From Gangjinia marincola (lineage in GTDB: Bacteria > Bacteroidota > Bacteroidia > Flavobacteriales > Flavobacteriaceae): a stretch of 64,000 bases of DNA. Shown here piece by piece: positions 9,058 to 19,634 of this stretch. The notes beneath the pieces are model-generated. The model had not been told where the DNA came from, ran no database searches, and saw only the letters and a list, made by a program, of their open reading frames with translations. The number at the start of each line of letters is the position of its first letter. The stretch's first letter is position 1. The stretch spans positions 1-64,000 of the forward strand of contig NZ_BAAAFG010000002.1 of assembly GCF_039523415.1 (NCBI RefSeq), read 5' to 3'. The translations under genes were made by a program, and so were the position numbers.

Positions 9058-12000
9058 TTAAGAAGAGTAGTTTACTTCTTGCTGTTTGTGATGCTCAAGC
9101 ATCTCATCATACTCCTGTTTTGAGCCTACAATGATGTTTTCAAAGTTTCTCATACCCGTTCCTGCTGGGATTTTATGCCCTACAATAACATTCTCTTTAA
9201 GACCTTCAAGATTGTCAATCTTACCACTCACCGCAGCCTCATTTAATACCTTAGTAGTTTCCTGGAAAGAAGCCGCAGATATAAAGGATTTAGTTTGTAA
9301 TGAAGCTCTTGTAATTCCCTGTAATACCGGTTTAGCCGTTGCAGGTCGTACATCTCTTGCGGTTGCAAGGTTTTTATCTTCTCTACGTAAAATTGAATTT
9401 TCATCTCTAAGCTCACGTGCCGTTACGATTTGACCAGCTTTCAAGTTTTCACTGTCTCCAGCATCCTCAATCACTTTTTTACCGAAAATTTCATCATTTT
9501 CTTGAATGAAATCTGACTTGTGAACCAATTGGTTTTCTAAGAAAATAGTATCTCCAGGATCCTGAATATTCACTTTTCTCATCATTTGTCTCACGACAAC
9601 CTCAAAATGCTTATCGTTGATCTTCACTCCTTGTAAACGATATACCTCTTGCACCTCATTTACTAAGTACTGCTGTACAGCACTTGGTCCTTTGATGTTT
9701 AAGATATCATTAGGCGTAACTGCACCATCAGATAAAGGCATACCTGCTCTTACATAATCATTTTCTTGGACAAGAATTTGATTAGAAAGTTTAACCAAGT
9801 ACTTCTTAACTTCTCCCAATTTAGATTCTACGATGATCTCACGGTTACCTCGTTTAATTTTACCAAAAGATACTACACCATCGATCTCACTTACTACCGC
9901 TGGATTAGAAGGATTACGTGCTTCAAATAATTCAGTTACACGCGGCAAACCTCCAGTAATATCCCCTGCTTTGGCAGATTTACGTGGAATCTTCACTAAG
10001 ATTTTTCCGATTTTGATTTTGTCGCCATCATCTACCATAATATGTGCACCTACAGGAAGGTTATATGAGCGAATTACTTCATCTCCCTTTCCTAAAATAA
10101 GCAGTGTAGGTATTTTCTTCTTGTCTCTGGTTTCAGAAATTACTTTCTCCTGGAAACCGGTTTGTTCATCGATTTCAACCTGGAAGGTAACTCCCTGTTC
10201 AATATTTTCATACTTCACCTTACCGGCAAATTCTGAAATAATAACCCCGTTGTAAGGATCCCACTGGCAAATCACTTCACCATTTTTCACCTTATCGCCA
10301 GGTTTTACGAAAATCTGTGAACCGTAAGGAATAACATTGGTACTCAACACAATTCCGGTCTTTTTATCGACAATTTTAGCTTCAGACGTTCTAGAAATAA
10401 CGATATCTGCCGCATTCCCATCTGTATCTTCTCCCTTCACCGTTCTTAAATCTTCAATCTCAACGATACCGTCAAATTTTGAGATAAGTTTGTTCTCTTC
10501 AGAAATGTTTCCGGCAATACCACCTACGTGGAAAGTACGTAAGGTTAACTGTGTTCCCGGCTCACCAATTGATTGAGCAGCAACAACCCCTACCGCTTCA
10601 CCTCGCTGTACCGTTTTACCGGTAGCAAGGTTTCTTCCGTAGCATTTAACACAAATACCTTTCTTAGCCTCACAGGTTAATGGAGAACGAACTTCAATAC
10701 TTTCTATCACTGAAGCATTGATTTTAGCTGCCTGAACATCTGTAATTTCTTCACCTGCATGCACAATTACCTCTTCGGTTCTGGGAGCGATCACATCATT
10801 CAATGCCACGCGGCCAACTACTCGTTCACCAAGAGTTTCAACGACTTCTTCATTCTTTTTAAGCGGTGATACTTCAATACCACGTAACGTATCACAATCT
10901 TCATCGATTACTATGACATCTTGAGAGACATCAACTAAACGACGAGTTAAATATCCTGCATCTGCCGTTTTTAACGCCGTATCTGCAAGTCCTTTACGCG
11001 CACCGTGTGTAGAAATAAAATATTCGAGAATTGAAAGTCCTTCTTTAAAGTTAGAAAGAATAGGATTCTCAATAATTTCACCTCCACCAGAGTTTGATTT
11101 TTTAGGCTTAGCCATCAATCCACGCATACCGGTTAACTGGCGAATCTGTTCTTTAGAACCCCTTGCACCAGAGTCAAGCATCATAAATACTGAATTAAAG
11201 CCTTGCTGATCTTCTCTAATACGCTTCATTGACAATTCTGTCAACTCTGCATTGGTCGAAGTCCAAATATCAATCACCTGATTATAACGCTCATTATTTG
11301 TAATAAGCCCCATGTTATAGTTTCCGGTGATGCCGTCTACTTTTTCATTGGCCTCATCAATCAAATCTTGTTTTTCTTTAGGGATAATAATATCTCCTAA
11401 ACTAAAGGACAAACCACCTTGGAAAGCAAACTGATATCCGTAGGTTTTCATCTTATCTAAAAAGTCTGCCGTTGTAGGAACATCGGTTACTTTTAAAATA
11501 TCACCAATGATATCACGTAACGATTTTTTAGTCAATACCTGATTGACGAATCCGGCTTTTTCAGGTACGATTTCATTTAGTAAAACACGACCTACTGTAG
11601 TATCAATGATTTGACGCGTAAGCTCTCCTTCTTCATTAAAGTCCATGGTTCTACACTTGATCTTAGCATTAAGATCAACGCGCTGCTCATTGTAGGCGAT
11701 AACCACTTCTTCTGGACTATAAAAGGTAAGACCTTCTCCTAGAATTGGCACTTCTTTAGTAGAAGAGCGCTCTTTAGTCATGTAGTATAATCCAAGTACC
11801 ATATCCTGAGATGGCACCGTTACCGGTGATCCATTGGCAGGATTAAGAATATTATGAGAAGCCAGCATTAATAACTGAGACTCTAATATTGCCTCTGGTC
11901 CTAATGGTAAGTGAACCGCCATTTGATCCCCATCAAAATCCGCATTAAATGCAGTACATACCAATGGATGTAATTGAATCGCTTTACCTTCAATAAGTTT

Positions 12001-13368
12001 CGGCTGAAACGCTTGTATCCCTAAACGGTGAAGCGTTGGTGCACGGTTTAACAATACCGGGTGACCTTTAATTACGTTCTCTAAGATATCCCAAACCACA
12101 GGCTCTCTACGGTCTATGATTTTCTTAGCAGATTTTACAGTCTTAACAATACCACGCTCAATAAGTTTTCTTATGACAAAGGGCTTATATAGCTCTGCTG
12201 CCATGTTTTTAGGAAGACCACACTCAAACAATTTCAATTCTGGTCCTACAACAATAACTGAACGTGCCGAATAATCCACACGCTTTCCTAATAAGTTTTG
12301 ACGGAAACGACCTTGTTTCCCTTTTAATGAATCTGAAAGTGATTTAAGAGGTCTGTTAGATTCTGTTTTTACAGCCGAAGATTTACGGGTGTTGTCAAAC
12401 AAAGAATCCACAGACTCCTGAAGCATACGCTTTTCATTACGTAAAATCACCTCTGGCGCCTTGATTTCAATCAAACGCTTTAAACGATTGTTACGTATAA
12501 TTACTCTACGGTATAAATCATTTAAATCTGAAGTCGCAAAACGACCTCCATCAAGCGGCACTAATGGACGTAACTCTGGCGGAATTACGGGAACCACTTT
12601 CATGATCATCCACTCAGGGTTGTTCTCTCTATTTTTATTTGCATCACGAAGTGCTTCAACCACCTGCAGACGTTTTAATGCTTCTGTCTTACGCTGTTTA
12701 CTGGTTTCGTTATTTGCTTTATGTCTTAAATCATACGAAAGACTATCTAAGTCTAAACGCTTCAGTAATTCGATCAAACAATCCGCACCCATCTTAGCGA
12801 TGAATTTATTTGGATCAGAATCATCTAGGTAAAGATTTTCTTGCGGAAGACTATCTAATATATTTAAATATTCCTCTTCAGTCAAGAAATCCATTTCCTT
12901 CACGGGCTCTCCTTCTTCATTCTTCGCAATACCCGGCTGAATCACTACGTAACGTTCGTAGTAGATAATCATATCAAGCTTTTTAGAAGGAAGACCTAAT
13001 AAGTATCCTAATTTGTTAGGTAAAGATCTAAAGTACCAGATGTGCGCTACAGGAACCACAAGATTAATATGTCCAACACGATCCCGACGTACTTTCTTTT
13101 CTGTTACCTCTACCCCACATCGATCACACACGATTCCTTTGTAACGAATACGCTTATACTTGCCACAAGCACACTCATAATCCTTTACAGGACCAAAGAT
13201 ACGCTCACAGAATAACCCGTCACGTTCTGGCTTGTGTGTACGATAGTTTATTGTTTCAGGCTTTAAAACTTCCCCTCTTGATTCTGCAAGAATCGACTCT
13301 GGAGAAGCCAGTCCAATAGAAATTTTATTAAATTTCTTTACTTCGTTTTTATTATTATTTCTCGCCAT
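9058..13368 (-). CDS. rpoC: DNA-directed RNA polymerase subunit beta'
   Basis: Largest RNA polymerase subunit, 1436 aa, the usual Bacteroidetes length. It has the N-terminal zinc-finger cysteines (CACGKY and CDRCG, within residues 65-92), the catalytic NADFDGDQM motif at about 473-481 that carries the three magnesium-binding aspartates, and the second zinc site (CEAKKGICVKCYG). It lies 72 bases downstream of rpoB and forms an operon with it. The frame is intact throughout. Confidence 0.99.
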   Translation of the reverse strand: MARNNNKNEVKKFNKISIGLASPESILAESRGEVLKPETINYRTHKPERDGLFCERIFGPVKDYECACGKYKRIRYKGIVCDRCGVEVTEKKVRRDRVGHINLVVPVAHIWYFRSLPNKLGYLLGLPSKKLDMIIYYERYVVIQPGIAKNEEGEPVKEMDFLTEEEYLNILDSLPQENLYLDDSDPNKFIAKMGADCLIELLKRLDLDSLSYDLRHKANNETSKQRKTEALKRLQVVEALRDANKNRENNPEWMIMKVVPVIPPELRPLVPLDGGRFATSDLNDLYRRVIIRNNRLKRLIEIKAPEVILRNEKRMLQESVDSLFDNTRKSSAVKTESNRPLKSLSDSLKGKQGRFRQNLLGKRVDYSARSVIVVGPELKLFECGLPKNMAAELYKPFVIRKLIERGIVKTVKSAKKIIDRREPVVWDILENVIKGHPVLLNRAPTLHRLGIQAFQPKLIEGKAIQLHPLVCTAFNADFDGDQMAVHLPLGPEAILESQLLMLASHNILNPANGSPVTVPSQDMVLGLYYMTKERSSTKEVPILGEGLTFYSPEEVVIAYNEQRVDLNAKIKCRTMDFNEEGELTRQIIDTTVGRVLLNEIVPEKAGFVNQVLTKKSLRDIIGDILKVTDVPTTADFLDKMKTYGYQFAFQGGLSFSLGDIIIPKEKQDLIDEANEKVDGITGNYNMGLITNNERYNQVIDIWTSTNAELTELSMKRIREDQQGFNSVFMMLDSGARGSKEQIRQLTGMRGLMAKPKKSNSGGGEIIENPILSNFKEGLSILEYFISTHGARKGLADTALKTADAGYLTRRLVDVSQDVIVIDEDCDTLRGIEVSPLKKNEEVVETLGERVVGRVALNDVIAPRTEEVIVHAGEEITDVQAAKINASVIESIEVRSPLTCEAKKGICVKCYGRNLATGKTVQRGEAVGVVAAQSIGEPGTQLTLRTFHVGGIAGNISEENKLISKFDGIVEIEDLRTVKGEDTDGNAADIVISRTSEAKIVDKKTGIVLSTNVIPYGSQIFVKPGDKVKNGEVICQWDPYNGVIISEFAGKVKYENIEQGVTFQVEIDEQTGFQEKVISETRDKKKIPTLLILGKGDEVIRSYNLPVGAHIMVDDGDKIKIGKILVKIPRKSAKAGDITGGLPRVTELFEARNPSNPAVVSEIDGVVSFGKIKRGNREIIVESKLGEVKKYLVKLSNQILVQENDYVRAGMPLSDGAVTPNDILNIKGPSAVQQYLVNEVQEVYRLQGVKINDKHFEVVVRQMMRKVNIQDPGDTIFLENQLVHKSDFIQENDEIFGKKVIEDAGDSENLKAGQIVTARELRDENSILRREDKNLATARDVRPATAKPVLQGITRASLQTKSFISAASFQETTKVLNEAAVSGKIDNLEGLKENVIVGHKIPAGTGMRNFENIIVGSKQEYDEMLEHHKQQEVNYSS

Positions 13369-13440
13369 GTCTTTTATTCAGTTATCAGTGGTAGTCTACA
13401 GTCGCAGTTAAATGCTACGAAGGTAGACTATACGCTGAAT

Positions 13441-16400
13441 TTATTCTTCTAATCTCAAATCTAGGCCTAGACCTTTAAGTTCATGCATCAATACGTTGAA
13501 TGATTCTGGTAATCCAGGTTCTGGCATTGGCTCACCTTTTACGATTGATTCATAGGTCTTAGCTCTACCAATTACATCATCTGATTTTACCGTAAGAATC
13601 TCACGCAATGTTGCTGATGCTCCATAGGCCTCTAGTGCCCAAACCTCCATCTCTCCAAAACGTTGACCTCCAAACTGTGCTTTACCACCTAAAGGTTGTT
13701 GCGTAATCAAAGAGTATGGTCCAATAGAACGCGCGTGCATCTTATCATCTACCATATGACCTAGCTTAAGCATATATATCACACCTACTGTTGCAGGTTG
13801 GTGGAAACGCTCTCCCGTTCCTCCATCATACAGATAAGTATGTCCATATTGTGGGATACCGGCTTCATCAGTCAATTTATTGATTTCATCAATGGATGCA
13901 CCATCAAAAATTGGTGTCGCATATTTAGTTCCTAGTTTTTGACCGGCCCAACCTAATACGGTTTCATAAATCTGTCCAATGTTCATCCGAGATGGTACAC
14001 CAAGTGGATTAAGTACGATATCAACAGGAGTTCCATCTTCTAAGAATGGCATATCTTCTTGACGAACGATACGGGCAACTATACCTTTGTTTCCGTGGCG
14101 TCCCGCCATTTTGTCCCCTACTTTAAGTTTACGCTTTTTAGCGATATACACTTTAGCAAGTTTAAGAATACCAGCAGGGAGCTCATCTCCAACAGAGATC
14201 GTAAATTTCTCCCTTCTTAGATTACCTTGAAGATCATTCTCCTTAATCTTATAATTGTGCAACAGATCTGCTACCATTTTATTTGTAGCTTCATCAGTAG
14301 TCCATTTACCATTAGTCAAGTGAGCGTAGTCATCTACAGAATTCAACATCTTAAGGGTAAATTTCTTCCCTTTTGGAAGAACATCTTCACCTAAATCATT
14401 TTGAACTCCCTGTGATGTTTTACCGCTAACAATCGCAAAAAGTTTTTCAACTAATCGATCTTTCAATTCGGTAAATTTCGCTACATATTCTGACTCTAAT
14501 CGTGCGATATCCTCTTTATCCTGAGCTCTTTTGCGCTTATCTTTGATTGCTCTGGCAAAAAGTTTTTTATCAATTACCACACCGTTAAGTGATGGTGAGG
14601 CTTTCAAAGATGCATCTTTCACATCGCCTGCTTTATCACCAAATATAGCACGAAGTAGTTTTTCTTCAGGAGTTGGATCACTTTCTCCTTTTGGAGTAAT
14701 TTTTCCAATTAATATATCTCCTGGATTAACTTCGGCACCAATACGAATCATTCCATGTTCATCCAGATCTTTTGTAGCCTCTTCAGAAACGTTAGGAATG
14801 TCATTCGTCAATTCCTCATTACCTAATTTAGTATCTCTTACCTCAAGGGAGTATTCATCAATGTGAATAGATGTAAATACGTCTTCACGCACCACTTTTT
14901 CAGAAATCACAATCGCATCCTCAAAGTTATATCCCTTCCAAGGCATAAAGGCAACTTTCATATTTCTACCTAAAGCAAGTTCACCTTTTTGGGTAGCATA
15001 TCCCTCACAAAGCACCTGGTTCTTCTCAACTCGATCTCCAACATTTACAATTGGTTTCAGGTTGATCGAAGTTCCCTGATTTGTTTTTCTGAATTTTATA
15101 AGATTATATGTTTTAGAGTCATCATCAAACGACACTAATCGATCATCATCGCTACGATCATACTTGATTGTTACCTTTTGAGAATCTACATATTCTACTA
15201 CTCCAGGTCCTTCGGCATTTATAAGTACTCTTGAGTCTGAAGCTACTTGACGCTCAAGACCTGTTCCTACAATTGGAGAGTCTGTACGTAATAAAGGTAC
15301 CGCCTGGCGCATCATGTTTGATCCCATCAACGCACGGTTTGCATCATCATGCTCTAAAAATGGAATAAGTGATGCTGAAATTGACGCAATCTGATTAGGC
15401 GCAACGTCTGCATAACTTACCGTACTTGGCTCAACAACCGGGAAGTCCCCTTCCATACGTGCAATTACACGTTCCGTATCAATTTTATTGTTTTTTCCTA
15501 ACGGAATATTCGCCTGAGCGATTAATTGCTCTTCTTCTTCTTCTGCCGATAGATATACCGGAGGAGTATCTGTATCTAATTTACCATCTTTTACATGACG
15601 GTAAGGCGTCTCAATGAAGCCCATACTATTTACCTTAGCGTATACTGCTAAAGAAGAGATTAGTCCAATGTTTGGACCTTCAGGCGTTTCAATAGGACAA
15701 AGTCTACCGTAGTGCGTAAAATGAACATCTCGTACCTCAAATCCTGCTCTTTCTCGTGAAAGTCCACCAGGTCCTAAAGCGGAAAGTCTACGCTTGTGTG
15801 TGATCTCTGCTAATGGATTGGTTTGATCCATAAATTGAGAAAGCTGGTTTGTTCCAAAGAAGGAATTGATAACCGAAGACAAGGTCTTTGCATTGATCAA
15901 ATCTATTGGTGTGAACACCTCGTTATCACGTACATTCATACGCTCACGAATTGTTCTGGCCATACGCGCTAATCCAACTCCAAACTGCTGTGATAATTGC
16001 TCACCTACTGTTCTAACACGACGGTTAGATAAGTGATCAATATCATCAATTTCTGCTTTAGAATTGATAAGCTCAATAAGATACTTAATGATGGTAATGA
16101 TATCTTCTTTGGTAAGCACTTGCTTGTCCATAGCAATATCAAGACCTAATTTTTTATTCATTCTATAACGACCAACTTCACCTAAATTGTAGCGTTGATC
16201 AGAGAAGAATAATTTATCAATAATACCTCTTGCAGTTTCCTCATCTGGCGGTTCAGCATTACGCAATTGACGATAGATATGCTCAACAGCTTCTTTTTCT
16301 GAATTCGTTGGATCTTTTTGTAGAGTATTATGAATAATCGCATAGTCACCTGAAGAGTTATCTTCTTTATGAAGCAGGATTGTTTTTGTTCCTGTTTCAA

Positions 16401-17253
16401 GAATTTCTTCAATATGCTCTTTTTCAAGCACAGTATCCCGATCTAATACAATTTCATTACGCTCAATAGAAACTACCTCACCAGTATCTTCATCTACAAA
16501 ATCTTCATACCACGTATTTAGCACACGTGCGGCAAGTTTTCTACCTAAGTATTTCTTTAAGCCGGTTTTAGAAACTTTGATTTCTTCCGCAAGGTCAAAA
16601 ATCTCTAAAATATCTTTATCGCGCTCAAATCCAATTGCACGGAAAAGTGTTGTAACCGGTAATTTCTTTTTACGATCGATATAGGCATACATCACATTAT
16701 TGATGTCTGTCGCGAATTCAATCCATGATCCTTTAAATGGAATTACTCTGGCAGAATATAATTTGGTTCCATTCGCGTGAAATGACTGACCAAAGAATAC
16801 CCCTGGTGAACGGTGTAATTGAGAAACTACGACACGCTCTGCTCCATTGATACAAAATGTACCACTTGGAGTCATATATGGAATCACACCAAGGTACACA
16901 TCTTGTACGATGGTTTCAAAATCTTCGTGTTCTGGGTCTGTACAGTACAGTTTAAGACGCGCTTTTAATGGAACGCTGTAGGTCAAACCTCGCTCAATAC
17001 ATTCTTGAATGCTGTAACGTGGTGGATCAACAAAATAGTCTAAAAACTCTAGGACAAATTGATTACGTGTATCTGTAATCGGGAAATTTTCCATGAAGGT
17101 GTTGTACAATCCTTCTTGGTTTCTCTCATCAGTTTTAGTTTCTAACTGGAAAAAATCCTGGAATGACTTGATTTGGATATCAAGAAAATCCGGATAGTCT
17201 GGTTTATTTTGGACTGAAGAGAAATTGAAACGTTCTTTTTGCATATCTAACAT
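13441..17253 (-). CDS. rpoB: DNA-directed RNA polymerase subunit beta
   Basis: RNA polymerase beta subunit, 1270 aa. Recognisable landmarks are the rifampicin-region block FFGTNQLSQFMDQTNPL followed by HKRRLSALGPGGL, the ETPEGPNIGLI motif, GDKMAGRHGNKG and the C-terminal GGKAQFGGQRFGEMEVWALEA. The rifampicin-region residues read as wild type (D of MDQTNP, H of THKRR, S of RLSAL). Start choices are the ATG at 17253 or a second ATG three codons later. It is cotranscribed with rpoC downstream and separated from rplL by a 182-base spacer with a hairpin. Confidence 0.99.
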   Translation of the reverse strand: MLDMQKERFNFSSVQNKPDYPDFLDIQIKSFQDFFQLETKTDERNQEGLYNTFMENFPITDTRNQFVLEFLDYFVDPPRYSIQECIERGLTYSVPLKARLKLYCTDPEHEDFETIVQDVYLGVIPYMTPSGTFCINGAERVVVSQLHRSPGVFFGQSFHANGTKLYSARVIPFKGSWIEFATDINNVMYAYIDRKKKLPVTTLFRAIGFERDKDILEIFDLAEEIKVSKTGLKKYLGRKLAARVLNTWYEDFVDEDTGEVVSIERNEIVLDRDTVLEKEHIEEILETGTKTILLHKEDNSSGDYAIIHNTLQKDPTNSEKEAVEHIYRQLRNAEPPDEETARGIIDKLFFSDQRYNLGEVGRYRMNKKLGLDIAMDKQVLTKEDIITIIKYLIELINSKAEIDDIDHLSNRRVRTVGEQLSQQFGVGLARMARTIRERMNVRDNEVFTPIDLINAKTLSSVINSFFGTNQLSQFMDQTNPLAEITHKRRLSALGPGGLSRERAGFEVRDVHFTHYGRLCPIETPEGPNIGLISSLAVYAKVNSMGFIETPYRHVKDGKLDTDTPPVYLSAEEEEEQLIAQANIPLGKNNKIDTERVIARMEGDFPVVEPSTVSYADVAPNQIASISASLIPFLEHDDANRALMGSNMMRQAVPLLRTDSPIVGTGLERQVASDSRVLINAEGPGVVEYVDSQKVTIKYDRSDDDRLVSFDDDSKTYNLIKFRKTNQGTSINLKPIVNVGDRVEKNQVLCEGYATQKGELALGRNMKVAFMPWKGYNFEDAIVISEKVVREDVFTSIHIDEYSLEVRDTKLGNEELTNDIPNVSEEATKDLDEHGMIRIGAEVNPGDILIGKITPKGESDPTPEEKLLRAIFGDKAGDVKDASLKASPSLNGVVIDKKLFARAIKDKRKRAQDKEDIARLESEYVAKFTELKDRLVEKLFAIVSGKTSQGVQNDLGEDVLPKGKKFTLKMLNSVDDYAHLTNGKWTTDEATNKMVADLLHNYKIKENDLQGNLRREKFTISVGDELPAGILKLAKVYIAKKRKLKVGDKMAGRHGNKGIVARIVRQEDMPFLEDGTPVDIVLNPLGVPSRMNIGQIYETVLGWAGQKLGTKYATPIFDGASIDEINKLTDEAGIPQYGHTYLYDGGTGERFHQPATVGVIYMLKLGHMVDDKMHARSIGPYSLITQQPLGGKAQFGGQRFGEMEVWALEAYGASATLREILTVKSDDVIGRAKTYESIVKGEPMPEPGLPESFNVLMHELKGLGLDLRLEE

Positions 17254-17378
17254 CGATCGTCGAAATTTATGTTGCTATCATGACCTGTCATGATAGGCTT
17301 TAATTGAAATAGAACTTCTATCAAAAGAGTACTTTTTAAAGCACCTTTAAGGGGTATGCGTATATACGCAAAATGGTC

Positions 17379-17409
17379 TAGACCTCAAGGCGTTTAATCC
17401 TGAGGTCTA
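17379..17409 (-). promoter_or_regulatory. Hairpin in the rplL-rpoB spacer (attenuator or RNA processing site)
   Basis: A 9-bp stem pairs 17379-17387 (TAGACCTCA) with 17401-17409 around a 13-base loop. No U-tract follows on the minus strand. The rplL-rpoB gap in many bacteria holds a partial attenuator or RNase site that lowers rpoBC expression relative to ribosomal proteins; this hairpin is in the right place for that. A second small palindrome, GCGTATATACGC, sits at 17358-17369. Confidence 0.5.
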
Positions 17410-17435
17410 AACCTTACTGTATACAGGTGTTAAGC

Positions 17436-17813
17436 TTACTTAAGCTCAACCTCTGCTCCTGCTTCTTCTAATTGTGCTTTAAGTGCTTCAGCTTCGTCTT
17501 TAGCAACTCCTTCTTTTACTGGGTTAGGAGCACCATCAACTAATTCTTTAGCATCTTTAAGACCTAAACCTGTCAATTCTTTCACAAGTTTAACAACTGC
17601 TAATTTAGAAGCACCAGCTGCTTTAAGGATTACATCAAATTCTGATTGCTCCTCTGCAGCTTCGCCACCACCAGCAGCTCCACCACCAGCTACAGCTACA
17701 GCTGCAGCAGCAGGTTCGATACCATATTCATCTTTTAAGATGTCAGCTAATTCGCTAACTTCTTTAACCGTAAGGTTAACTAATTGTTCTGCAAAATCTT
17801 TTAAATCTGCCAT
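17436..17813 (-). CDS. rplL: 50S ribosomal protein L7/L12 (bL12)
   Basis: Ribosomal stalk protein that recruits translation factors, 125 aa. It has the N-terminal dimerisation domain, an Ala/Gly-rich hinge (about residues 34-53) and the C-terminal factor-binding domain with the LVKLVKELTG-like block and GLGLKDAKELVD. It lies 51 bases after rplJ in the same operon, the standard L10-L12 pair. Confidence 0.98.
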   Translation of the reverse strand: MADLKDFAEQLVNLTVKEVSELADILKDEYGIEPAAAAVAVAGGGAAGGGEAAEEQSEFDVILKAAGASKLAVVKLVKELTGLGLKDAKELVDGAPNPVKEGVAKDEAEALKAQLEEAGAEVELK

Positions 17814-17864
17814 TTTCTATCGTTTTAATAAAATTGTAATATAAATAATTGAGTGCGTACTAAT

Positions 17865-18386
17865 TTATCCTTCCTTTTCAGAAAGTGTTTTAAGAATTCC
17901 TGCAAGCGTTCCGCCACCTGATTTAAGGGCGCTGATAACGTTTTTAGCAGGAGATTGTAATAATCCAATGATATCTCCAACAAGCTCATCCTTAGATTTA
18001 AGGCTGGCCAATGTTTCAAGAGAATCATCCCCGTAAAATAAAGCTTCTTCAATGTAAGCTCCTTTTAAAATAGGACGTTCGGATTTTTTTCTAAATTCTT
18101 TGATCACTTTCGCCGGTGCATTACCGGTTTCTGAGATCATTAAAGAGGTGTTTCCTTTTAATACCGTAGGAAGTTCTCCAAAATCTTTGTCTGAACTTTC
18201 CATCGCTTTTTCAAGCAAGGTATTTTTAACTACAGACATCTTTACGTTTGCTTTAAAACAAGCACGACGTAAGTTAGATGTAGTTCCAGCATCTAGACCA
18301 GATATATCTGCAAGGTAAATTGCATCTGTATCTTTTAATGTTGCAGTTAAGTCTTCTATTACTCTAGCTTTTTCTTCTCTAGTCAT
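17865..18386 (-). CDS. rplJ: 50S ribosomal protein L10 (uL10)
   Basis: Base of the ribosomal stalk, binding 23S rRNA and L12 dimers, 173 aa. It starts MTREEKARVIEDL and contains the usual AIYLADISGLDAGTTSNLR block and a C-terminal helix for L12 binding. It begins 3 bases after the rplA stop, so the two are translated from one transcript. In other bacteria L10 binds the operon leader to repress it; I could not identify such a site with confidence here. Confidence 0.98.
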   Translation of the reverse strand: MTREEKARVIEDLTATLKDTDAIYLADISGLDAGTTSNLRRACFKANVKMSVVKNTLLEKAMESSDKDFGELPTVLKGNTSLMISETGNAPAKVIKEFRKKSERPILKGAYIEEALFYGDDSLETLASLKSKDELVGDIIGLLQSPAKNVISALKSGGGTLAGILKTLSEKEG

Positions 18387-18389
18387 AAC

Positions 18390-19091
18390 TTATGGGTTTA
18401 CTGCAAAATTTTTAGTGTCTATTTCAATACTTGGGCTCATGGTGCTTGACATGTAAATGCTCTTGATGTAAACCCCTTTTGAAGTTTGCGGCTTAAGCTT
18501 TACCAGCGTAGTAATAAGCTCTCTTGCGTTACCTGCAATTTTATCAGCATCAAAAGATGCTTTTCCAACAGCGGCATGTACAATACCCGTCTTATCTACT
18601 TTAAAGTCAATTTTACCAGCCTTAACATCTGTTACTGCTTTAGCAACATCCATAGTAACTGTTCCTGTCTTGGGGTTAGGCATTAATCCACGTGGACCTA
18701 AAATACGTCCTAGCGGGCCTAATTTACCCATTACGCTTGGCATGGTGATGATCACATCAACATCTGTCCAACCGCCTTTTATTTTATCAAGGTATTCATC
18801 TAAGCCAACGTAATCAGCTCCAGCTTCCTTAGCCTCGTCTTCCTTATCTGGAGTAACAAGTGCTAATACTTTTACATCTTTACCAGTACCGTGTGGTAGA
18901 GAAACTACTCCTCTTACCATTTGATCTGCTTTACGCGGATCAACATTCAAACGTACTGCAAGATCAACTGAAGGGTCAAAGTTTGCCTTAGAAATCTCCT
19001 TAATCAAAGCAGAAGCTTCAGCAACGGTATACGACTTGGTATTGTCCACCTTTGCGTGTGTCTCTTTTTGCTTTTTAGTTAATTTTGCCAT
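18390..19091 (-). CDS. rplA: 50S ribosomal protein L1 (uL1)
   Basis: L1-stalk protein, 233 aa, with the conserved LGPRGLMPNPKTGTV motif in the middle and KPQTSKGVYIKSI near the C-terminus. It follows rplK by 21 bases and precedes rplJ by 3 bases. L1 represses its own operon in many bacteria through the L11 leader; no obvious mimic of the 23S site was located by eye. Confidence 0.98.
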   Translation of the reverse strand: MAKLTKKQKETHAKVDNTKSYTVAEASALIKEISKANFDPSVDLAVRLNVDPRKADQMVRGVVSLPHGTGKDVKVLALVTPDKEDEAKEAGADYVGLDEYLDKIKGGWTDVDVIITMPSVMGKLGPLGRILGPRGLMPNPKTGTVTMDVAKAVTDVKAGKIDFKVDKTGIVHAAVGKASFDADKIAGNARELITTLVKLKPQTSKGVYIKSIYMSSTMSPSIEIDTKNFAVNP

Positions 19092-19112
19092 TTCTAAATT
19101 CTTTTTTTTGAA

Positions 19113-19553
19113 TTACGCAGGTGCTTGACCACCTTTTACGTTAACTCCCATAGAACGTGCAGTTCCTGCAACCATTCTCATAGCAGATTCTACCGTAAAG
19201 GCATTTAAGTCCTGCATCTTATCTTCAGCGATTGTTCTTACTTGGTCCCAAGAAATTGTAGCTACTTTTTTACGGTTTGGTTCACCAGAACCTTTTTTCG
19301 TTTTGGTAGCTTCTAAAATCTGTACCGCTGCGGGTGGTGTTTTAATTACAAAATCAAAAGATTTGTCTTTATATACTGTAATTACAACCGGTAAAACTTT
19401 ACCAGCTTTATCTTGAGTCCTCGCGTTAAACTGCTTACAGAACTCCATGATATTAACACCAGCAGCACCTAAAGCCGGACCTACAGGTGGAGACGGGTTT
19501 GCTGCCCCTCCTCTTACTTGTAGTTTTACAACCTTACCTACTTCTTTTGCCAT
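19113..19553 (-). CDS. rplK: 50S ribosomal protein L11 (uL11)
   Basis: Ribosomal GTPase-centre protein, 146 aa. The Pro-rich N-terminal segment GGAANPSPPVGPALGAAGVNI, which binds factors and thiopeptides, is intact (start at about residue 15). The C-terminal rRNA-binding domain ends in GTARSMGV. It lies 81 bases downstream of nusG and leads the rplKAJL block. Confidence 0.98.
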   Translation of the reverse strand: MAKEVGKVVKLQVRGGAANPSPPVGPALGAAGVNIMEFCKQFNARTQDKAGKVLPVVITVYKDKSFDFVIKTPPAAVQILEATKTKKGSGEPNRKKVATISWDQVRTIAEDKMQDLNAFTVESAMRMVAGTARSMGVNVKGGQAPA

Positions 19554-19634
19554 TTTTCTAATTTTTAAGGTGGAAGGATTTTACAGTGGAAGCAATAAAA
19601 TCAATCCGATATATATAGCGTAACAGTCTACTTA